A stretch of DNA of 44,419 bases from Nitrosopumilaceae archaeon (GTDB lineage: Archaea > Thermoproteota > Nitrososphaeria > Nitrososphaerales > Nitrosopumilaceae). The stretch is from NCBI GenBank assembly GCA_022823825.1, contig JAJEHG010000042.1, positions 1 to 44,419 of the forward strand, written 5' to 3'. Below the pieces are notes generated by a model. The model saw only the letters and a list, made by a program, of their open reading frames with translations, made no database searches and was not told the origin of the DNA. This document shows, piece by piece, positions 6,965 through 15,174 of the stretch (within the stretch, counting starts at the first letter, position 1; every line of letters starts with the position of its first letter). The position numbers were made by a program, and so were the translations under genes.

Positions 6965-7434
6965 TCGCGCGCAGGAGTGGAGGACTCCCTACGCTCCTTC
7001 GTCTCTTCCATCAACGCCCGCAGATGGGCCTTGTTTCGGACGGTGTTTCCGCCGACCTTTTTGTACAGCATCCAGAACTCGGAGTTTGTAATGTCGTTCC
7101 TGACCTTTGCAATCTTGAGTAGCCTCCTGAGCGCCCTGACCTTTGCGACGTACACCTCTTTTTTGCCCACGCGCGCCCCCTTGCGCCCATGCTTTGAGCC
7201 CTGCGTCGTGCCGCGCTTGTTGCGCTGGGCCTTTTTGGTGTGCGCCCTGCCGCGGGAGGTTCCGGTGAACGGCTTGACAGTAATGGTATTTGCAGTCACC
7301 AGGCTCCGTATCTCGTTCCGGGTTATTGCATTTGAGACGTCCTCGAGGTGGTCCTCCGAGAGCCTTACGCGGTGGACGCCGACCCCCAGCACGCGGGCCG
7401 CCAGCCTCTTCTTGGCCTTTAGGTTAACTACCAT
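6961..7434 (-). CDS. rpl19e: Ribosomal protein L19e
   Basis: L19e is an archaeal/eukaryotic large-subunit protein that helps form an intersubunit bridge. The 157-residue protein begins MVVNLKAKKRLAARVLGVGV, contains the basic middle KPFTGTSRGRAHTKKAQRNK (55-74) and the HGRKGARVGKK stretch, and ends with a helical region. It overlaps L32e by 11 bases, preserving the L32e-L19e order of the archaeal spc operon. Here the pair is detached from L18, which follows it directly in most archaea, and lies about 9 kb away on the other strand. A Cys-free acidic-end tail (KERRESSTPARD) closes the protein. Confidence 0.95.
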   Translation of the reverse strand: MVVNLKAKKRLAARVLGVGVHRVRLSEDHLEDVSNAITRNEIRSLVTANTITVKPFTGTSRGRAHTKKAQRNKRGTTQGSKHGRKGARVGKKEVYVAKVRALRRLLKIAKVRNDITNSEFWMLYKKVGGNTVRNKAHLRALMEETKERRESSTPARD

Positions 7435-7822
7435 CGGCCCTTACCCTCGCGTTGAATATCTTGAACTTTAGTGACACGGCCCTTGCCACAATCTCACGGC
7501 GTTTGCGCGTGCCGACCCCGTGGCCGATGCGGACGCCGTCCTTTTTGGAATCCAGACTGTCAAGGTCGGACGGGTTGTATACCAGGTTGTCCGTGTATCC
7601 CGACGGGTGGAGTCCGAGTGCGTCCCTAGGCCCCCCATAACCGATCTTTACAAGCCCGGGGCGTCCGCGGCTCTTCTGCTTCCGCTGGTGGTTGTCTATC
7701 CCCTTTGGCTTGCGCCACCCAGTCTGCAGGCGGACGTATCTCCAGCTCTCCGGACGCACAAAGTCCGGGTTGCGTTCCTTTTGCGCGGCTCGCCTCTGGA
7801 GCAGGGCCTTGTTTATTGGCAT
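7424..7822 (-). CDS. rpl32e: Ribosomal protein L32e
   Basis: An archaeal/eukaryotic large-subunit protein of 132 residues. The family core is clear: PDFVRPESWRYVRLQTGWRKPKGIDN (split over residues 19-44) then KSRGRPGLVKIGYGGPRD (50-67) and the conserved HPSGYTDNLVYN (72-83), ending with IGHGVGTRKRREIVARA. Only the globular domain is present, without the long N-terminal extension of some euryarchaeal forms. It is the first gene of the L32e-L19e unit. A strong TATA region (7837-7853) lies 26 bases upstream of the ATG. Confidence 0.95.
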   Translation of the reverse strand: MPINKALLQRRAAQKERNPDFVRPESWRYVRLQTGWRKPKGIDNHQRKQKSRGRPGLVKIGYGGPRDALGLHPSGYTDNLVYNPSDLDSLDSKKDGVRIGHGVGTRKRREIVARAVSLKFKIFNARVRADGS

Positions 7823-8180
7823 GCGGGGCCTGCAGGATTTTTAAATAAATACGTTGCCGGCAGGCGGCGGCAGACACGGGGGCAACCCCTCCAAGAAGGA
7901 CGAGGCGGCAGATGCAGACACGGCGAAGACGGGGCGGCGGCAGAGCGGTCCGAACTCGGCGCGGGCCTCGGCCAAAAATAGGACGGCGGTACTCAAAAGG
8001 GGCCACGGGGATGCGCGACGGCTCGCAAAGGATAATAAGGTAATTTCAGGGGGATCGAATCATCTTGAATTCCACACACGACTCGGCGGCCGCCACCACA
8101 TATGCAGGACCGGCCGCGGCCACATACCCAGGAGGCGCGCGCACCTGACGCAGGAGCTTGGCGACTCCGACGCCGCCTTT
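7823..8180. other. Spacer between L32e and PEP carboxykinase
   Basis: This region holds the L32e promoter and, on the plus strand, an AT-rich element (ataataagg, about 8034-8042). About 27 bases after it a TTG at 8065 opens a 27-codon ORF ending at 8148. That peptide is rich in Ala, Thr, Gly and Pro, like N-terminal tails of other proteins here, but is not in frame with PEPCK. The PEPCK frame itself is open back to 7854, but the extra 109 residues are basic, unlike the enzyme, and overlap the promoter region. Confidence 0.4.
7837..7853 (-). promoter_or_regulatory. TATA box of L32e-L19e
   Basis: On the minus strand, atttatttaaaaatc centres about 26 bases before the L32e ATG, the strongest TATA-like element in this part of the window. 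Confidence 0.7.
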
Positions 8181-9758
8181 ATGGCGCAGATCGAGGAGTT
8201 TGGGATTCGCGCCGCAGGCATACACAGGAATCCGGGCGCAAAGGAACTGATGCACCAGACGGTAAAGCGCGGCGAGGGCTCAATATGTTCGACGGGTTCG
8301 ATTACGGTAAATACGGGAAGATACACGGGCCGCTCCCCCGACGACAGGTTCATCGTGGACGATGAGACGACGCACGGTACGGTGGACTGGGGCAAGATCA
8401 ACCACGGGTTTTCGCCAGAAAAGTTTGACGCCCTGCTCGATAGGATGAAGGAGCACGCCAGGGGCAAGGAGCTCTTTGTGTTTGACGGGTTTGCCGGGGC
8501 CGACCCCGAGCAGCGGCTGCCCATAAGGGTGATAAACGACCGAGCATGGCAGAGTCTCTTCAGCAGCTGCATGTTCATACGCCCCACCTCAGAGGAGCTA
8601 AAGGCGCACCGCCCGGAACTCACCGTCCTGTGCACAAACGACTTTGACGCCGTACCCGAGAGGGACGGGACCCGCTCAAACGCGTTCATAATAATAAACC
8701 TCTCAAAGAGGATCGTGATAATAGGGGGCACCAGATACGCCGGCGAGATAAAAAAGTCGGTATTTTCTGTAATGAACTACCTCCTGCCCGACCGCGGCGT
8801 CTTTCCCATGCACTGTTCTGCAAACATCGGCAAGAAGGACAACGACACGGCCCTCTTCTTCGGACTGTCAGGCACGGGCAAGACCTCGCTGTCAGCCGAT
8901 CCAGACAGGATGCTGATAGGCGACGACGAGCACGGATGGTCCGACGACGGCACGTTCAACTTTGAAGGCGGCTGCTATGCAAAGTGCATAAACCTCAGCA
9001 GGGAGGCAGAACCGGAGATATGGGACGCGATACGCCCGGGCGCCGTCCTTGAAAACGTCGCGCTGGGGCCCGGAAACGTCCCGGACTATTCGGACAGCTC
9101 GCTGACGGAGAATACAAGGGCAGCGTACCCGCTTGAGCACATTCCGGGAGCAAGGATACCAAGCGTGGGCGGAAACCCGCGCGTCGTGGTATTCCTGACT
9201 GCCGACGCGCTGGGGGTGCTGCCGCCCGTCTCCAGGCTGACTGCCGACGGGGCGATGTATCACTTCATGTCAGGGTATACAAGCAAGCTTGCAGGCACCG
9301 AGCGCGGCATAAAGGAGCCAAAGTCGGTCTTTTCGGAGTGCTTCGGGGCCCCGTTCATGCCGAGGCCCGCATCCGTATACGCAAAGATGCTCGGCGAGAA
9401 GATTGCAAGGCACAAGTCCTCGGTGTACCTGATCAATACGGGCTGGTCAGGCGGCCCCTACGGGGTTGGAAAGCGCATAAGCATCAAGTACAGCAGGGCG
9501 ATGGTGACGGCCGCACTTACGGGCTCCATAAACGACGCCCCGTACGTGCACAACAATCTGTTCAACCTGGACGTTCCAAGCGCCGTGGACGGCGTGCCGC
9601 CTGAGATACTGGATCCGCGCAACACGTGGGAATGCAAGGACACGTACGATGCCACGGCCGGGAAGCTGGCCCAGATGTTCGTAGACAACTTTGCGAGATT
9701 TACGGGCGTGCCGCCCAACATAATAGCTGCAGGCCCGTCCCCGGACGCGGCCTCATAG
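8181..9758 (+). CDS. pckA: ATP-dependent phosphoenolpyruvate carboxykinase
   Basis: PckA converts oxaloacetate and ATP to PEP, CO2 and ADP and is the entry to gluconeogenesis. From ATG 8181 the protein has 525 residues, the usual length for the ATP-type enzyme, and begins in line with the family (EEFGIR, then RGEGSICSTGSITVNTGRYTG at about 30-50). The P-loop kinase-1a motif GLSGTGKTSLSADP (228-241) and the metal-binding LIGDDEHGW (245-253) are intact, as is the RYAGEIKKSVF region. A longer reading frame exists upstream but looks non-coding. The gene is convergent with the subtilase gene, three bases apart. In an autotrophic thaumarchaeon it would draw hexoses from 3-HP/4-HB cycle products (inference). 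Confidence 0.93.
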   Translation: MAQIEEFGIRAAGIHRNPGAKELMHQTVKRGEGSICSTGSITVNTGRYTGRSPDDRFIVDDETTHGTVDWGKINHGFSPEKFDALLDRMKEHARGKELFVFDGFAGADPEQRLPIRVINDRAWQSLFSSCMFIRPTSEELKAHRPELTVLCTNDFDAVPERDGTRSNAFIIINLSKRIVIIGGTRYAGEIKKSVFSVMNYLLPDRGVFPMHCSANIGKKDNDTALFFGLSGTGKTSLSADPDRMLIGDDEHGWSDDGTFNFEGGCYAKCINLSREAEPEIWDAIRPGAVLENVALGPGNVPDYSDSSLTENTRAAYPLEHIPGARIPSVGGNPRVVVFLTADALGVLPPVSRLTADGAMYHFMSGYTSKLAGTERGIKEPKSVFSECFGAPFMPRPASVYAKMLGEKIARHKSSVYLINTGWSGGPYGVGKRISIKYSRAMVTAALTGSINDAPYVHNNLFNLDVPSAVDGVPPEILDPRNTWECKDTYDATAGKLAQMFVDNFARFTGVPPNIIAAGPSPDAAS

Positions 9759-9761
9759 CAG

Positions 9762-12098
9762 TCACCGGTTCTGGCCCCCGCGCGCGTGGAATGCCACGCC
9801 CAGCGCGCCTATCACGGCCACCACGGCCGCGATTATCGCAATCTGCCGCATCGGCAGGGACTCGGACGGTGAGAATGCGGCGCGCTGCGGCGCGTCACTG
9901 CCCGGATGGTCGGGCGTCGGCGCGTCCGGCCCGTCGGGATATCCGACGCGTATCATGTCGTACGCGGCGTACGTGTCGTTGCCGGACGTTATCCTTGCGT
10001 CTATCCAATACGTGCCATTCTGCAGCACCTCAAGCGAGGGGTGCGCCCCGTCCGCAGGGGTGGCCGTGACGGAGACGGACTCCTCAGAGACGCTGTCAAT
10101 TACGTCAATCTTTACAAACTCCCAGCCATCGGGGTGCGACACCGCAAGGTCCAGGCGTCCGGCCGCGTTGGCGCCCCGCAGGTCCGAGTACGACACGGTC
10201 GCGTCAACAGAGCCGCGCGTATGGTGCAGCAGGAACGGCACCGCATACTCGGAGCCGTTGTACGTTATGACGACGCGTCCCTCGTGCTCCCCGTACGGCC
10301 CGTGCCCCAAGGGCGCCGGTGAGGGGCCGGCGTCGACGGCACCGGTGTCGTTGTATGTGACCGTCATGCGGGCAAGGACGGAGTCGTGTTCGATCGAGTG
10401 TGAAAAGTCCACAAAGCTCGGCCCCTCAAACCGGACGCCAACCAGTCCGGCCTCAAGGGGAACCCTCTTGCCGTCGCCTACGCCGCTCACGCCGCCGCCA
10501 TCATGCGGGGCCGCGAGCCTCACCGAACGCAGCCCGAGCGTCACCTCAGAGGCACGGTCCTTCTCCGACGTGGCAAGCACAAAGCTCGGCGGGAGTACCG
10601 CGATGTCAGCCCCGTACGCCCTCGTGATGTTGAGCCGCCCGGAGCCGGTCTCGTGTATCGACAGTTCCTGCCCGTACGCGTCCATGACGGGGTCGGCGGT
10701 ATTCATTATGATGGACTTTAACTCGTGCCTGTCAAGCCCGGGGTTTCTCTCCAAAAGCAGCGCCGCGGCGCCACTTGCGTGCGGCGCCGCGTAGCTGGTC
10801 CCGCTCATTATCTCGTACACGGAGCCGGCCTGGGTGGTGTTGATGTACGCGCCCGGGGCCACCACGTCGGGCTTGATGAAGAACGGCATGACCGGCCCCC
10901 GCGAGCTGAAGTGCGCCACAAAGTCGGGATTGTGGAACAGGTGGAGCAGCGCGTCTGAGGCGGTGCCGTTGGCCAAGAATTCCAAAAGCTCGAGTCCCTC
11001 CCCGCGCTCCATTGACACCACGGGTATGCGGGGCTCGTATCCGGGCTCCGCAAACTCGTGGGCGAGCTCGCCGAGGAACATGCCGTCGACGTTGTTGTAT
11101 ACAATCAGGGCGGCCGCGCCCGCGTCTGCGGCGTGCGACTCTTTGAGTGAAAAGTACAAGAGCTCGCCCTCCACGTCGCTTCCGCGCTCGGCAATCACAA
11201 TGGCGCCCCTTGCATCAACGTCCTCAAAGTCAGACTCCTTGGCATATCCGGCATGCACGAGCCCGGCGTCGATCGGCTCGGCGAGGGACTCAGAACCGAC
11301 CATGGGTATTACCGTATATGAGAAGGAGCCTGCAACGTCCAGGGTCGCGACCAGGCTCGACGACAGGTTGTTGTACGTTGCCCCCACCGTAAGGGAGCCG
11401 CTGCTGCGCCCCGGGCTCCCAATCGTGGATGCCCCGGGCCCGTCGTTTCCGGCCGCCACCACCACAAGCACGCCGCGCCTGAGCGCCTCGTTTATCGCGT
11501 CCTCGATCACGCTGTTCTTGGTGCTTATGCCCATGCTGATGTTTATCACGTCGGCGCCGTCCTCGACGGCCCTTGTGACGGCCCTGGCGATAAGCTCGGA
11601 GGAGACGTTACTGCCGTCCTCGGACACCTTGTAGGCAAGTATTCTCGACTCGGGGGCAACGCCCCGGAGGCTGCCGTCGGCCGATGCCACTCCGGCCACC
11701 TGCGTGCCGTGCCCGTCCGTGTCAAGAGGTGCGTTTCCATCGTCGCCCCACAGAAAGTTATAGCCGCCGGCTACCTTGCCGTCCCCCCGCCATCCAAGCA
11801 TGTCCGGATGCTCGTAGTCGACCCCGGTGTCGATTACTGCAATCAGTATGCCCTCCCCGCCTATGCCGTCAAGCCGAGGGACGTCGGCCCCCACAAACGG
11901 CACGCTCCGCTCAAGGTATGTCCGGATCCCGTCACCCCCGCCGTGCGGGGAGCCCGACGACGCCATCACGGCGACGACGAGCGCGGCCGTAATCGTGGCG
12001 AACGTCACGACCGCGGCAGCAGATGCATGGGGGCGCGCAGACCGTTTGCCGCCGCGCATCCTGCAGGAATCGCGTCCGGTGCTGCCAGAGGGCCACAT
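9762..12098 (-). CDS. Membrane-anchored subtilisin-like serine protease
   Basis: An exported S8-family protease of 778 residues from ATG 12098, chosen because a TATA box lies about 29 bases upstream; the longer frame would run through the SOD promoter. Residues about 27-47 form a hydrophobic signal or anchor. The triad is intact: Asp90 in AVIDTGVDYEHP, His130 in DTDGHGTQVAG and Ser435 in SGTSYAAPHASG, with oxyanion Asn218 in AAGND. A protease-associated-like insertion (about 257-387) separates the His and Ser parts. Beta-rich C-terminal regions follow, then a Pro/Asp-rich linker and a C-terminal membrane helix (about 752-770) ending in ARGGQNR. The layout predicts a surface protease tethered to the membrane. 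No inhibitor or propeptide domain is obvious. Confidence 0.93.
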   Translation of the reverse strand: MWPSGSTGRDSCRMRGGKRSARPHASAAAVVTFATITAALVVAVMASSGSPHGGGDGIRTYLERSVPFVGADVPRLDGIGGEGILIAVIDTGVDYEHPDMLGWRGDGKVAGGYNFLWGDDGNAPLDTDGHGTQVAGVASADGSLRGVAPESRILAYKVSEDGSNVSSELIARAVTRAVEDGADVINISMGISTKNSVIEDAINEALRRGVLVVVAAGNDGPGASTIGSPGRSSGSLTVGATYNNLSSSLVATLDVAGSFSYTVIPMVGSESLAEPIDAGLVHAGYAKESDFEDVDARGAIVIAERGSDVEGELLYFSLKESHAADAGAAALIVYNNVDGMFLGELAHEFAEPGYEPRIPVVSMERGEGLELLEFLANGTASDALLHLFHNPDFVAHFSSRGPVMPFFIKPDVVAPGAYINTTQAGSVYEIMSGTSYAAPHASGAAALLLERNPGLDRHELKSIIMNTADPVMDAYGQELSIHETGSGRLNITRAYGADIAVLPPSFVLATSEKDRASEVTLGLRSVRLAAPHDGGGVSGVGDGKRVPLEAGLVGVRFEGPSFVDFSHSIEHDSVLARMTVTYNDTGAVDAGPSPAPLGHGPYGEHEGRVVITYNGSEYAVPFLLHHTRGSVDATVSYSDLRGANAAGRLDLAVSHPDGWEFVKIDVIDSVSEESVSVTATPADGAHPSLEVLQNGTYWIDARITSGNDTYAAYDMIRVGYPDGPDAPTPDHPGSDAPQRAAFSPSESLPMRQIAIIAAVVAVIGALGVAFHARGGQNR

Positions 12099-12121
12099 GA
12101 CGTGTCCCTCTTGCACGTCAG

Positions 12122-12131
12122 GTAAAAACGA
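12122..12131 (-). promoter_or_regulatory. TATA-like box of the subtilase gene
   Basis: On the minus strand, cgtttttacc lies about 29 bases before the ATG at 12098 and decides the start. Confidence 0.55.
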
Positions 12132-12183
12132 TTGCAGGGCCGCGGCTGCACCGGCGCGGCTGCGCCGCGGCCGGGTGAAAAAC

Positions 12184-12194
12184 CAATAAATTAC
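12184..12194 (+). promoter_or_regulatory. TATA box of the superoxide dismutase gene
   Basis: The element caataaattac is centred about 25 bases before the ATG at 12214. Confidence 0.6.
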
Positions 12195-12213
12195 GTCCCA
12201 AAGGGGTCCAGCC

Positions 12214-12834
12214 ATGGGAAAATACACACTTCCTGAGATGCCCTACGCGTACGACGCGCTAGAGCCACACATAGACGCAAGGACCATGGAGATACACCAC
12301 ACCAAGCATCACCAGGCGTATACGGACAAGCTGAACGCGGCTCTTGAGTCGTGTCCGGCCGAGACACAGGACAAGGACATACTAGACATACTGGCAGACA
12401 TCGGCTCCGTGCCCGAGGACAAGAGGGGCGCAGTCAACTTCAACGGAGGAGGCTACGACAACCACAGACTCTTTTGGAACAACATGAAGCCCAACGGCGG
12501 CGGGGAGCCCGGCGGTGCCGTGGCAGACGCCATAAGCAGCGCATTTGGAAGCTTTGCCGACTTTAAGGAAAAGTTCAGTTCGACTACGGCCGTAGTCCAG
12601 GGTAGCGGATGGGGCTGGCTCGTATACAATCCCGAGTCAAAAAAGGTCCAGTACAAGTCCATGCCCAACCAGACAAGTCCCAGAACCGAGGGGCTCGTGC
12701 CCCTTTTGGGATGCGACGTCTGGGAGCACGCGTACTATCTCAAGTACCAGAACAAGAGGCCCGACTACATCGCGGCCTGGTGGAACGTGGTCAACTGGGA
12801 CGAGGTAGACAAGAGGCTTGCTGACGCGTCCTGA
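12214..12834 (+). CDS. sodA: Superoxide dismutase (Fe/Mn family)
   Basis: Converts superoxide to oxygen and hydrogen peroxide in the cytoplasm. The 206-residue protein has all four metal ligands: His28 (MEIHHTKHHQAY), His85 (GYDNHRLFW), and Asp169 and His173 (CDVWEHAYY). A Gly rather than Gln in the NFNGGGYDNH stretch, with Gln in the MPNQTSP loop, resembles the Mn-type pattern more than the Fe-type, though metal use cannot be proven from sequence. The gene has its own promoter and is divergent from the membrane protease. A T-rich run follows its stop. Ammonia oxidisers are obligate aerobes, so a housekeeping role is expected. Confidence 0.95.
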   Translation: MGKYTLPEMPYAYDALEPHIDARTMEIHHTKHHQAYTDKLNAALESCPAETQDKDILDILADIGSVPEDKRGAVNFNGGGYDNHRLFWNNMKPNGGGEPGGAVADAISSAFGSFADFKEKFSSTTAVVQGSGWGWLVYNPESKKVQYKSMPNQTSPRTEGLVPLLGCDVWEHAYYLKYQNKRPDYIAAWWNVVNWDEVDKRLADAS

Positions 12835-12853
12835 CCTTTGCGTACATCATTCA

Positions 12854-12860
12854 TTTTTTT
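12854..12860 (+). terminator. Oligo-T terminator after SOD
   Basis: A run of seven T residues 20 bases after the SOD stop, the standard archaeal intrinsic termination signal. No stem-loop is needed. Confidence 0.55.
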
Positions 12861-12901
12861 AGACTTTGAACAGGGCGGGGCGGCCGCCGTTTTCCATCAC
12901 C

Positions 12902-12911
12902 GTTTATAACC
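12902..12911 (+). promoter_or_regulatory. TATA box of prefoldin-ftsY-argF unit
   Basis: The element gtttataacc lies about 26 bases before the ATG at 12933. Confidence 0.65.
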
Positions 12912-12932
12912 ATCAAGGGGGCATGACGGCAC

Positions 12933-13412
12933 ATGAGCGGCGGCGGCGGCGGCAGTGTGACCCCGGAGCAGATGGCAGAGCAGATGGCCGCGGCCATAAA
13001 GGCAATGGAGGACCAGCTTGAGATGGTAATCCGAAACGAGGAGGCGGCGGTCAGGGCGCGCGCGGCCGCAGTCAGTGCAGCAGAGTCAGTCAGGCAGATC
13101 AGTGGGAATGAAACCGGCGGCGCGACCTCAGAATCGCCGTCCGGGACCCTGCTTGCCATAGGCGGAGGCGTCTTTGTACAGGCAAAGGTCGCCCCGTCAG
13201 ACAAGATGCTGATGGAGATCGGCTCAGGGGTCGCAGTCGAGAAGGATCCCAAGCACGTGCTGGACTATCTGGAGAACCGCATAAGGGAGATCGACGTGGC
13301 AATCAAGAACACGGGCGCCGAGAAGACAAGCCTGGCAGAGCACATAGAGCAGTACAGGATGCAGCTTAACCAAGTCATACAGTCCGCATACGGCCAGAGA
13401 GGGCATGTTTGA
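12933..13412 (+). CDS. pfdA: Prefoldin subunit alpha
   Basis: Prefoldin is a jellyfish-shaped hexamer (two alpha, four beta) that hands unfolded proteins to the thermosome. The 159-residue protein has the expected pattern: an N-terminal coiled coil (about 15-55), a central beta hairpin region with AIGGGVFVQAKV and MEIGSGVAVEKD (about 75-108), and a C-terminal coiled coil (about 110-155). The Gly-rich SGGGGGS start is unusual but short. It overlaps FtsY by 8 bases; the pfdA-ftsY pair is conserved in archaea and groups protein folding with targeting. Confidence 0.9.
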   Translation: MSGGGGGSVTPEQMAEQMAAAIKAMEDQLEMVIRNEEAAVRARAAAVSAAESVRQISGNETGGATSESPSGTLLAIGGGVFVQAKVAPSDKMLMEIGSGVAVEKDPKHVLDYLENRIREIDVAIKNTGAEKTSLAEHIEQYRMQLNQVIQSAYGQRGHV

Positions 13413-15165
13413 CAAGCTGCGCGGCGCGTTTGCCGGCGTGGCAAAGAGTCTGGGCGAGAAGGAGCTAAAGGAAAAGGACATCGACGACGTGCTGTTCGAG
13501 CTTGAGATAGCTCTCCTAGAGTCCGACGTCGCAAGCGAGGTGATAGACTCGATAAAGGCAGACCTGAAAAAAGATCTTATAGGTTCGAGGGTGGAAAAAT
13601 CCAGAATAACAGACGCCATAAAGTCCAGCCTGATCTCAAGCATATCGTCGCTCTTCGACTCGGCGGGCCGCGTCGACCTCTTGGATATGATCAGTAGGAA
13701 AAAGGCGTCAGGCGAGCCGTTTCTGATTCTGTTCGTGGGAATCAACGGGACAGGAAAGACCACAACGCTTGCAAAGGTGGCGCACATGCTGCAGCAGTCA
13801 AAATATTCCGTCGTCGTCGCCGCGTCAGACACGTTTCGCGCGGGCGCCATAGAGCAGCTCAAGGAGCATACGAAGCGCCTGAACCTAAAGCTTGTTGCGC
13901 AAAACTACAATTCAGATCCGGCCGCGGTGGCAAGGGACGCCGTCCTATACGCAAAGGCCCACCGCACGGACTGCGTGCTGATAGACACCGCCGGCAGGAT
14001 GCAGACCAGCAAGAACCTGATGGAGCAGATTGCAAAGATTACAAAGGTGGTGGACCCCGACGTGAAGATATTTGTGGGCGACTCGCTGGCCGGAAACGAC
14101 ACGGTAAACCAAGCAAGGGAGTTCTACGAGCATACAAAGTTCGACGCGGCCATCCTGACAAAGGCAGACGCCGACGCCCGCGGGGGCGCGGCCCTCTCAA
14201 TTGCAAAGGTCACGTCCACGCCCATACTCTACGTGGGGGTGGGGCAAGAGTATGCCGACCTGAGGCCGTTTGACAAGAAGGCGTTTCTGGAGATGGTCTT
14301 CGGAGAGGACGGCGCGGCCGGCGCCGACTACGAGGCGCCCGCGGCAAGATCTGCGCAGGCCGGAGGCGCGGAGCGGCCAGAGGAGGCAGAGGAAGAAGGG
14401 ATGGCAGAGGAAGAAGGGATGGCAGAGGAGCCAGATACCGCGGAAGAGGCAGCCGGTGCGGATGCGGATGTAGCGGTTGCAAAGGAGGCAGAAGAGTCCA
14501 GCCATGCGGAACATAAAGTGGTGGTGGACGAAGTAGACGCGCCACAGGAGCCATCGCCTGTGGCACCGGCGGAGCCTGCGTCAGAGGCGCCGCCAAGTGC
14601 GGAGAGACGCGAGAGTCCGCCGGAGCCCGAACGGCCCAGTGAGCCGGAACCAGTTTCAGAGGCAGAACCCGACGTCCAGAAAGCACCCAAGATCGAAGAA
14701 CTCGAACCAGAGGACGCGGCACCGCCTACGCCGTCATCATCGTCATCGTCATCGTCATTATCATCATCACCACCGCCGCCATCATCGTCATCAGACGATC
14801 CGTTCCATGGAATTGCAGACTCGGACATTGCAGAATACTCTGACAGGTTTGACGTCCCACCCCCCGAGAACGACGGGGAGGCATACGTACTTGCAGAGAG
14901 GATAAGAAGATGGATTGCAGACGGCAGGCCGGACCCTGGTGACGACTACGGATCTGAGACAGACGGCGACGGGGAAGAAAAAGAAGGGGACGAAGAGGAA
15001 GACGGCCGGGATGATGACAGAAGTGATGAAGAAGAGGGCGCCCAGAAAGACTACGATGGAGGCGCAGGCCGTAACGGCAAAAAGGCCGGACAAGAGACAG
15101 AGCAACAAGATAAAAATGACACGCCCAAAAAGAAGCGCAGATTTGGATTCTTTAGAAAGGGGTGA
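13405..15165 (+). CDS. ftsY: SRP receptor FtsY with long C-terminal tail
   Basis: FtsY is the membrane-associated GTPase that receives the signal recognition particle and passes ribosomes to SecYEG. The NG domain occupies residues about 1-300 and is complete: G1 GINGTGKTT (112-120), DTFRAGA (142-148), DTAGRM (194-199) and TKAD (252-255). After it comes a tail of about 285 residues that typical archaeal FtsY proteins lack. It is rich in Glu, Ala and Pro, has a Ser stretch encoded by a TCA/TCG repeat, contains one less biased island (about 470-515, with AEYSDRFDVP and LAERIRRWI), then a very acidic stretch, and ends in the basic-aromatic KKKRRFGFFRKG. In bacteria such an acidic membrane-binding region is N-terminal. 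Confidence 0.93.
   Translation: MFDKLRGAFAGVAKSLGEKELKEKDIDDVLFELEIALLESDVASEVIDSIKADLKKDLIGSRVEKSRITDAIKSSLISSISSLFDSAGRVDLLDMISRKKASGEPFLILFVGINGTGKTTTLAKVAHMLQQSKYSVVVAASDTFRAGAIEQLKEHTKRLNLKLVAQNYNSDPAAVARDAVLYAKAHRTDCVLIDTAGRMQTSKNLMEQIAKITKVVDPDVKIFVGDSLAGNDTVNQAREFYEHTKFDAAILTKADADARGGAALSIAKVTSTPILYVGVGQEYADLRPFDKKAFLEMVFGEDGAAGADYEAPAARSAQAGGAERPEEAEEEGMAEEEGMAEEPDTAEEAAGADADVAVAKEAEESSHAEHKVVVDEVDAPQEPSPVAPAEPASEAPPSAERRESPPEPERPSEPEPVSEAEPDVQKAPKIEELEPEDAAPPTPSSSSSSSSLSSSPPPPSSSSDDPFHGIADSDIAEYSDRFDVPPPENDGEAYVLAERIRRWIADGRPDPGDDYGSETDGDGEEKEGDEEEDGRDDDRSDEEEGAQKDYDGGAGRNGKKAGQETEQQDKNDTPKKKRRFGFFRKG
14733..14795 (+). repeat. TCA/TCG triplet repeat inside ftsY
   Basis: A near-perfect run of tcatcg/tca triplets, interrupted by caccgccgcc, encoding the poly-Ser and Pro stretch of the FtsY tail. 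It is likely prone to replication slippage in frame. Confidence 0.85.
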
Positions 15166-15174
15166 CTGGATTAG

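Noticed and set aside
7854..8180. 109-residue N-terminal extension of PEPCK
   Set aside because: Basic composition unlike the enzyme, overlaps an upstream AT-rich element, and the chosen start aligns with the family.
9955..11634. Long plus-strand ORFs (279 and 266 residues)
   Set aside because: Shadows of the subtilase gene on the opposite strand, rich in Ser, Pro and Thr from its reverse-frame codons.
12099..12227. Longer N terminus of the subtilase
   Set aside because: It overlaps the SOD promoter and its start; the TATA box at 12122-12131 would lie inside the coding region.
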